Position numbers and translations under genes: made by a program. From NCBI GenBank assembly GCA_016938535.1, contig JAFGUL010000092.1, forward strand, positions 1-9,594: DNA of 9,594 bases, read 5' to 3'. Shown here piece after piece: positions 6,298 through 9,594 of this stretch; position 1 is the stretch's first letter; each line of letters begins with the position of its first letter. This DNA comes from Candidatus Delongbacteria bacterium. Its GTDB lineage: Bacteria > Delongbacteria > UBA4055. The notes beneath the pieces were generated by a model. It was not told the DNA's origin and made no database searches. It saw nothing but the letters and a program-made list of their open reading frames with translations.

Positions 6298-7071
6298 ATG
6301 GAAACCCTGCAGGCAAAAAAATACATCGAAGACAATCTTGATACAGAAAATATCAGTACGGCGATTGTTCTCGGGAGCGGATTGTCCTTTCTCGAGGATG
6401 AAATTGAGGGAGCATCGAGTATAAAAACTTCAGATATTCCCGGATATCCGAGATCAACTGTCATGGGGCACAAGGGCACTATTACAACAGGGATTTATAA
6501 AGGGAAAAAGATCATGATCCTGGCCGGCCGGGTGCATTATTACGAAGGCTACAGCTACGATGAAGTAATTTTTCCGATAAACCTGCTTCATGCTGCCGGA
6601 GTGAAGAATCTGCTCCTGACCAATGCGGCCGGGGGAATTAACCGCGATCTCTGCACGGGTGCAATGGTGATACTTGATTCTTATATCGCGCCGTTCTCGG
6701 AAAAATACAAAATCCCGATAAAACCCCCCTTCTCTGAAAGGCTTAACAGCCTTCTTTTTCAGGCCGGCGCAAACAGGAATATCCCCGTCGTGCGGGGATG
6801 CTACGCATACATGACAGGCCCTTCGTTCGAGACGAAGGCTGAAATAGAGTACCTGAGACTCACCGGCGGCGATACGGTGGGAATGTCCACCGTGCCCGAG
6901 ACCGTCAGGGCAAATGAACTTTCCATGGAGGTCTCGTGCATTTCGAGAGTCTCGAATCCCGCCGCCGGGCTAACAGGCGAGCCCTTATCGCATAAAGAGG
7001 TGCTGGAAGCAGCTAAATCATCGCAGGAGGATTTTATAATGCTTCTTAAAGAGTTCATATCTTTACTTTGA
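6298..7071 (+). CDS. punA: Purine nucleoside phosphorylase (trimeric PNP-I type)
   Basis: It splits purine nucleosides with phosphate into base and ribose-1-phosphate, a salvage step in the cytoplasm. I chose the ATG at 6298 (257 residues) because AGAGG stands 7 nt before it. An ATG at 6259 would add 13 residues through the inverted repeat and has no RBS. Motifs: phosphate loop GSG (26-28), IPGYPRSTVMGHKG (47-60) with His58, GRVHYYEGY (77-85), TNAAGG (108-113), GPSFET (174-179) with base-binding Glu178, VGMSTVPE (194-201), and SNPAAG (219-224). Asn220 at the site of human Asn243 and GPSFET instead of GPRFSS point to a 6-oxopurine PNP and away from MTA phosphorylase. One block is unusual: GAMVILDSYI (121-130) replaces the common GDL...DHIN. 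The second half of the gene is GC-rich (101 of 180 bases at 6841-7020 by my count) compared with about a third in sampled parts of the neighbouring genes. Confidence 0.95.
   Translation: METLQAKKYIEDNLDTENISTAIVLGSGLSFLEDEIEGASSIKTSDIPGYPRSTVMGHKGTITTGIYKGKKIMILAGRVHYYEGYSYDEVIFPINLLHAAGVKNLLLTNAAGGINRDLCTGAMVILDSYIAPFSEKYKIPIKPPFSERLNSLLFQAGANRNIPVVRGCYAYMTGPSFETKAEIEYLRLTGGDTVGMSTVPETVRANELSMEVSCISRVSNPAAGLTGEPLSHKEVLEAAKSSQEDFIMLLKEFISLL
6738..6956 (+). repeat. Cluster of perfect short inverted repeats inside the purine phosphorylase gene
   Basis: Five exact stem-loop candidates lie in 219 nt. They are AAGGCT/AGCCTT with a 4 nt loop (6738-6753), ATCCCCG/CGGGGAT with a 5 nt loop (6781-6799), CCTTCG/CGAAGG with a 7 nt loop (6820-6838), ACGGTGG/CCACCGT with a 6 nt loop (6874-6893), and TTCGAGA/TCTCGAA around a single G (6942-6956). 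A shorter GGGCT/AGCCC pair follows at 6967-6984. The region is coding and GC-rich, so part of this may follow from composition. Confidence 0.5.
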
Positions 7072-7090
7072 CCCCAAAGTTATTTATATT
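7062..7090 (+). promoter_or_regulatory. Candidate internal promoter giving a near-leaderless yigZ transcript
   Basis: TTTACT (7062-7067) and TATATT (7085-7090) are 17 nt apart, matching -35 at 4 of 6 and -10 at 5 of 6. The -10 ends 8 nt before the yigZ ATG, so the transcript would begin at or next to the start codon. The yigZ start lacks any Shine-Dalgarno, which fits a leaderless message. The evidence is only sequence match in AT-rich DNA. Confidence 0.35.
7065..7080 (+). terminator. Weak stem-loop over the purine phosphorylase stop codon
   Basis: ACTTTG (7065-7070) and CAAAGT (7075-7080) pair perfectly around ACCC, and the next bases are TATTTATATTT. The form is terminator-like but the stem is short, with only two G-C pairs, and the T-rich tail is broken. 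It overlaps the candidate promoter, so at most one of the two readings may be functional. Confidence 0.25.
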
Positions 7091-7098
7091 TCCGTACT

Positions 7099-7713
7099 AT
7101 GCAGAAAGAAGCATACAAAACAATAGCATTTGATTGCGAAACAGAGATCGAAAAGATAAAAGGTTCGTGGTTTATCGGCCGTCTTTACAGAATAGAGAGC
7201 AGGGACGATGCTGAACTTAAGCTTGATGAAATCAGAAAAAAATATTACGACGCTACACATAACTGCTTTGCCTATTCAGCCGGGATTGAAGACCCGGCCG
7301 TAACCCGTTCGTCCGACGATGGCGAACCTTCGGGGACAGCAGGGAGACCAATGCTGACAGTACTTGAATCGAGCGGACTGAAGAATGTCCTCCTCGTGGT
7401 TACGCGCTACTACGGTGGAACGAATCTCGGAACAGGCGGGCTTATCAAAGCCTATACTGAAGCATCGAAAGCAGTAATTGCAGCCGCGGAAATTGAAGAA
7501 GTTGAAATAAGAACAGATATCAGATTTTCATATTCATACGATATGACGAGCCTTGTTATGAGCGTATTGAGCAAATATTCTTGTGTTACTGTAACCGAGG
7601 ATTTTAACGGGGGTGCAAAGATCATAGTCTCTGTCAATAAAGGATATGCAAAGGACTTCATCAAAGAGATATTCGAAAGGAGCAACGGCGTTATAGGAGC
7701 GGAAATATGCTGA
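7099..7713 (+). CDS. yigZ: YigZ/IMPACT family protein with C-terminal DUF1949 domain
   Basis: The 204-residue protein has the usual bacterial YigZ layout. The N-terminal IMPACT domain (about 1-130) shows KGSWFIG (21-27), HNCFAYS (54-60), RSSDDGEPSGTAGRPML (70-86) and the signature TRYYGGTNLGTGGLIKAY (102-119). A smaller domain (about 135-204) fits the ferredoxin-like DUF1949 fold. Eukaryotic IMPACT is a regulator of the GCN2 kinase. The bacterial members are conserved but their role is not settled; nucleic-acid or translation-related roles have been proposed. The ATG lies 27 nt after the purine phosphorylase stop with no recognisable Shine-Dalgarno, unlike most neighbours. The conserved N-terminal start of the family (Tyr-Lys-Thr-Ile near residues 6-9) supports this ATG. 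The 3' end overlaps the next gene by 7 nt. Confidence 0.93.
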   Translation: MQKEAYKTIAFDCETEIEKIKGSWFIGRLYRIESRDDAELKLDEIRKKYYDATHNCFAYSAGIEDPAVTRSSDDGEPSGTAGRPMLTVLESSGLKNVLLVVTRYYGGTNLGTGGLIKAYTEASKAVIAAAEIEEVEIRTDIRFSYSYDMTSLVMSVLSKYSCVTVTEDFNGGAKIIVSVNKGYAKDFIKEIFERSNGVIGAEIC

Positions 7714-8972
7714 TGATCCTTGTCGTCACAGCATTTCTGTTCTCTGCATTCTTTTCAATGTCTGAGATAATTTATACTGTTTCAGACAGGATAAAGATCA
7801 GGGTGTGGAGTAAATCAGGTGGCAAATCCGCAAAAAAAGTCAAGAGGCTGATAAAAAATCCGGATAATTACCTCATACCGATACTGATCGGCAACAATAT
7901 AGCCAATGTCGCTTATGCTACATTTTTCACCTATCTCGTCGCTGAGATGAACTGGAGGATCAGCCACTATGAGACGACATTATATCTTACTCTTTTTCTG
8001 GTAATGTTCGCCGAGATCATACCCAAGATAATCGCTCAGACTTATGCCGATAAGCTCTCTGTCAGAATAATATATCCTTTCATGTTCGTAAGGTCTGTTC
8101 TTTCACCGATAGCCTTTTTTGTAAAGCTGCTGAGCAGACAGATAATGAAATTCATGAAAATGCCCTCGGATGAGAACAGCTGGGTAACGATTACAAAAGG
8201 CGATATAGCCCTGATGGTGGATGAGGCTGCTAAAAGAAAAACTGTTAAGAGAAAAGATGCCGTTATAATAAAAAAACTTCTTAATATGGGGCATAAAAAA
8301 GTAAAAGAGATAATGCTGCACAGAAAAAGCATTGTAGGTGTGGATATAAATAATTCGCTTTACAGACTTAAAAAGATAGCTGTTCTGACATCCTTTTCGA
8401 AGATCGTGGTTTATGAGAACGATCTCGACGATATAAAGGGTGTTATATTTGTAAGGGACCTTCTGAACGGCGCAAAAGAGATCAGAGAAATTATAAGACC
8501 TGTTGTTTTTGTGAGGGAAACAGCCAGTGTTCTGTCTCTGTTTAAAACTTTTAAAAAAGAAAAAGCTTCGATAGGAGTGGCGATAGATGAGTTCGGAGGG
8601 TGTGTAGGACTTGTAACAATGCACGATATTCTCGAAATGATAGTCGGAAGGGTGGATGATCCGCATGACAGCATTCCTTCAGACAGGGGAATAATACATC
8701 GTCCGGAAAGAAATATACTTATTGTTGACGGAAGTGCAGACCCTGAGGAACTTAACAGGATGATAAATAGTATCAGAAGCGAAGAGAAAAAACTGTTCGG
8801 TACAGATTATGAAACGATCAACGGTTACATAATTAATACTCTCAAGAGAATACCGATGCAGGGAGAAACGATAAATCTGGCGGGACATGAGATAAAGATC
8901 GTTAAAGCGAGAAAGAATTACATAGAAACTGCAATAATAAAGCTAAAAAGACAGAACCGGGAGACGATATGA
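7707..8972 (+). CDS. CNNM/DUF21-CBS-CorC_HlyC membrane protein (putative divalent cation transporter or its regulator)
   Basis: The 421-residue protein has the standard three-part layout. The DUF21/CNNM membrane domain (about 1-150) starts with a hydrophobic segment and SMSE (17-20), then GNNIANV (62-68) and AEIIPK (102-107), where the first position is usually Gly. A CBS pair (about 195-315) includes VKEIMLHRKSIVGVD (199-213), FVRDLL (248-253) and DEFGGCVGLVTMHDILEMIVG (294-314). A CorC_HlyC domain (about 330-415) contains VDGSADPEEL and INGYIINTLKRIPMQGE. Relatives (CorC, MpfA, CNNM) are linked to Mg2+ or other cation efflux; older records call them hemolysins, which is not supported as a toxin role here. 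The inner membrane is the expected site. The ATG at 7707 has GGAG 7 nt upstream and lies inside the yigZ end; a second ATG at 7713 is less well spaced. The stop overlaps the next gene as ATGA. Confidence 0.95.
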   Translation: MLMILVVTAFLFSAFFSMSEIIYTVSDRIKIRVWSKSGGKSAKKVKRLIKNPDNYLIPILIGNNIANVAYATFFTYLVAEMNWRISHYETTLYLTLFLVMFAEIIPKIIAQTYADKLSVRIIYPFMFVRSVLSPIAFFVKLLSRQIMKFMKMPSDENSWVTITKGDIALMVDEAAKRKTVKRKDAVIIKKLLNMGHKKVKEIMLHRKSIVGVDINNSLYRLKKIAVLTSFSKIVVYENDLDDIKGVIFVRDLLNGAKEIREIIRPVVFVRETASVLSLFKTFKKEKASIGVAIDEFGGCVGLVTMHDILEMIVGRVDDPHDSIPSDRGIIHRPERNILIVDGSADPEELNRMINSIRSEEKKLFGTDYETINGYIINTLKRIPMQGETINLAGHEIKIVKARKNYIETAIIKLKRQNRETI

Positions 8973-9594
8973 TAAATAGGCTTATACTGATAACATTAAT
9001 CAATTTCATGCTGCTTTCGGGATCGGATTTTGAGGTAAGGACCTTCTGTTCGATAGTGAGCGGTTGTGATGCGCAAGAATATGAAGGCACAATATATTAC
9101 GCAACGGACGGGGGTCTGGTCGCACTTGGCGGTGACGGCGTAACAACAGTTTACGATATTGATGACGGGTTGTACAAACCTGATATTTTCAGACTTGAAA
9201 AAGATTTCAGAGGAATGATATGGGCAGGACATAAAGACTGTTCTTTCAGCGTTTTCGATGTTTTGAAAAAAAGATCGGTTTACCTGAATGATATCGAGCA
9301 GGCGGGAACATTCACCCTCAACAATATATTCTCATCCTCCGAATTTGTTTACATTGCCACGAGCGGGCTGTTATCAAGGTACAGATACAATGAACTTTTC
9401 GATAAGTATGAGATAGCTGATACAAATACAATGACAGGTGATGTCAGGGATGTTATTGTCTTCGGCGGCACCGTTTATATTGGGACAGCTGAAGGGGTCA
9501 GGTCGATATCTGAAAATTCCCAGAATATCAATTTCATGGATAACTGGAATACGGTTTCAGGTATAAATGTAAAGGTAAACAGCTTTGTTTCTTC
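8969..9594 (+). CDS. Exported beta-propeller protein, 3' partial
   Basis: The frame is open to the window edge (208 full codons). The ATG overlaps the preceding stop as ATGA, and GGGAG lies 5 nt before it. The first 18 residues look like a short signal peptide: Arg4, hydrophobic 5-16, then SGS. The next part shows a repeated strand motif: IYYATDGGL from residue 42, IWAGHKD from 84, VYIATSGL from 127, and VYIGTAEGV from 169. The spacing of 42-43 residues and the Ile/Val-Tyr/Trp-x-Gly/Ala-Thr pattern are typical of beta-propeller blades like those in two-component regulator propellers or PorZ-like periplasmic proteins. A DDGLYKPDIFRLEKDFRGMIW stretch is a typical inter-blade segment. What follows the propeller (kinase, secretion domain or nothing) is outside the window, so function is not assigned. 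Periplasmic or cell-surface location is likely. Confidence 0.85.
   Translation, partial: MINRLILITLINFMLLSGSDFEVRTFCSIVSGCDAQEYEGTIYYATDGGLVALGGDGVTTVYDIDDGLYKPDIFRLEKDFRGMIWAGHKDCSFSVFDVLKKRSVYLNDIEQAGTFTLNNIFSSSEFVYIATSGLLSRYRYNELFDKYEIADTNTMTGDVRDVIVFGGTVYIGTAEGVRSISENSQNINFMDNWNTVSGINVKVNSFVS

Noticed and set aside
8103..8666. A 187-codon open frame on the minus strand
   Set aside because: It lies wholly inside the well-supported CNNM/CorC gene, and its translation is rich in Tyr, His and Phe with no recognisable family, as expected for an antisense shadow.
7707..8972. Hemolysin annotation often given to this CorC/HlyC family
   Set aside because: The three-domain CNNM-CBS-CorC layout fits a cation transport protein; nothing in the sequence or context indicates a toxin.
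1..9594. Possible defence island or mobile element, given the STAND-like ATPase
   Set aside because: No transposase, integrase, nuclease, toxin or CRISPR repeat is visible, and the other genes are metabolic or envelope housekeeping genes.

Overview
This 9.6 kb window is gene-dense bacterial DNA with moderate to low GC content. Arginine is mostly AGA/AGG and isoleucine often ATA. Clear Shine-Dalgarno sites precede most genes. A lipobox lipoprotein with a YdbL/DUF1318-like tail suggests a cell with an outer membrane. The very large kinase-ATPase-helical protein and the exported-looking beta-propeller protein are reminiscent of candidate phyla near the Fibrobacteres-Chlorobi-Bacteroidetes (FCB) group. 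That placement is an inference from gene content, not something the sequence proves.

Layout: (1) Bases 1-3564, plus strand, carry the 3' part of a giant signalling gene. It encodes a eukaryotic-like Ser/Thr kinase, a P-loop NTPase of the AAA_16/STAND kind, a possible winged helix and a long alpha-helical TPR-like tail. Its N-terminus lies upstream of the window. (2) Bases 3572-6202, minus strand, carry four genes read leftwards: a 5-formyltetrahydrofolate cyclo-ligase, a conserved lysozyme-like protein of unknown function, dapB, and a DUF1318-like lipoprotein. The first pair overlap by 8 nt and the second pair by 4 nt. A good candidate promoter sits in the 75 nt gap before dapB. (3) Bases 6298-9594, plus strand, carry purine nucleoside phosphorylase, a YigZ/IMPACT protein, a CNNM/CBS/CorC membrane protein and the start of an exported beta-propeller protein that runs off the window.

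The kinase gene and the minus-strand block converge with only 7 nt between stop codons. The two metabolic blocks diverge from a 95 nt region at 6203-6297 that contains a perfect 8 bp inverted repeat. No stretch over 300 bases lacks a gene. I see no tRNA, rRNA, CRISPR array, insertion sequence or phage gene.

The products do not form one pathway: folate salvage, lysine/peptidoglycan precursor synthesis, purine salvage, and envelope or ion-transport proteins. The neighbourhood looks like housekeeping genes packed tightly by translational coupling. I do not see a clear new defence or biosynthetic system. The points most worth a second look are the non-RD kinase/STAND fusion, the cytosolic lysozyme-like protein, the unusual setting of the DUF1318 lipoprotein, a cluster of perfect stem-loops inside the purine phosphorylase gene, and a possible leaderless start for yigZ.
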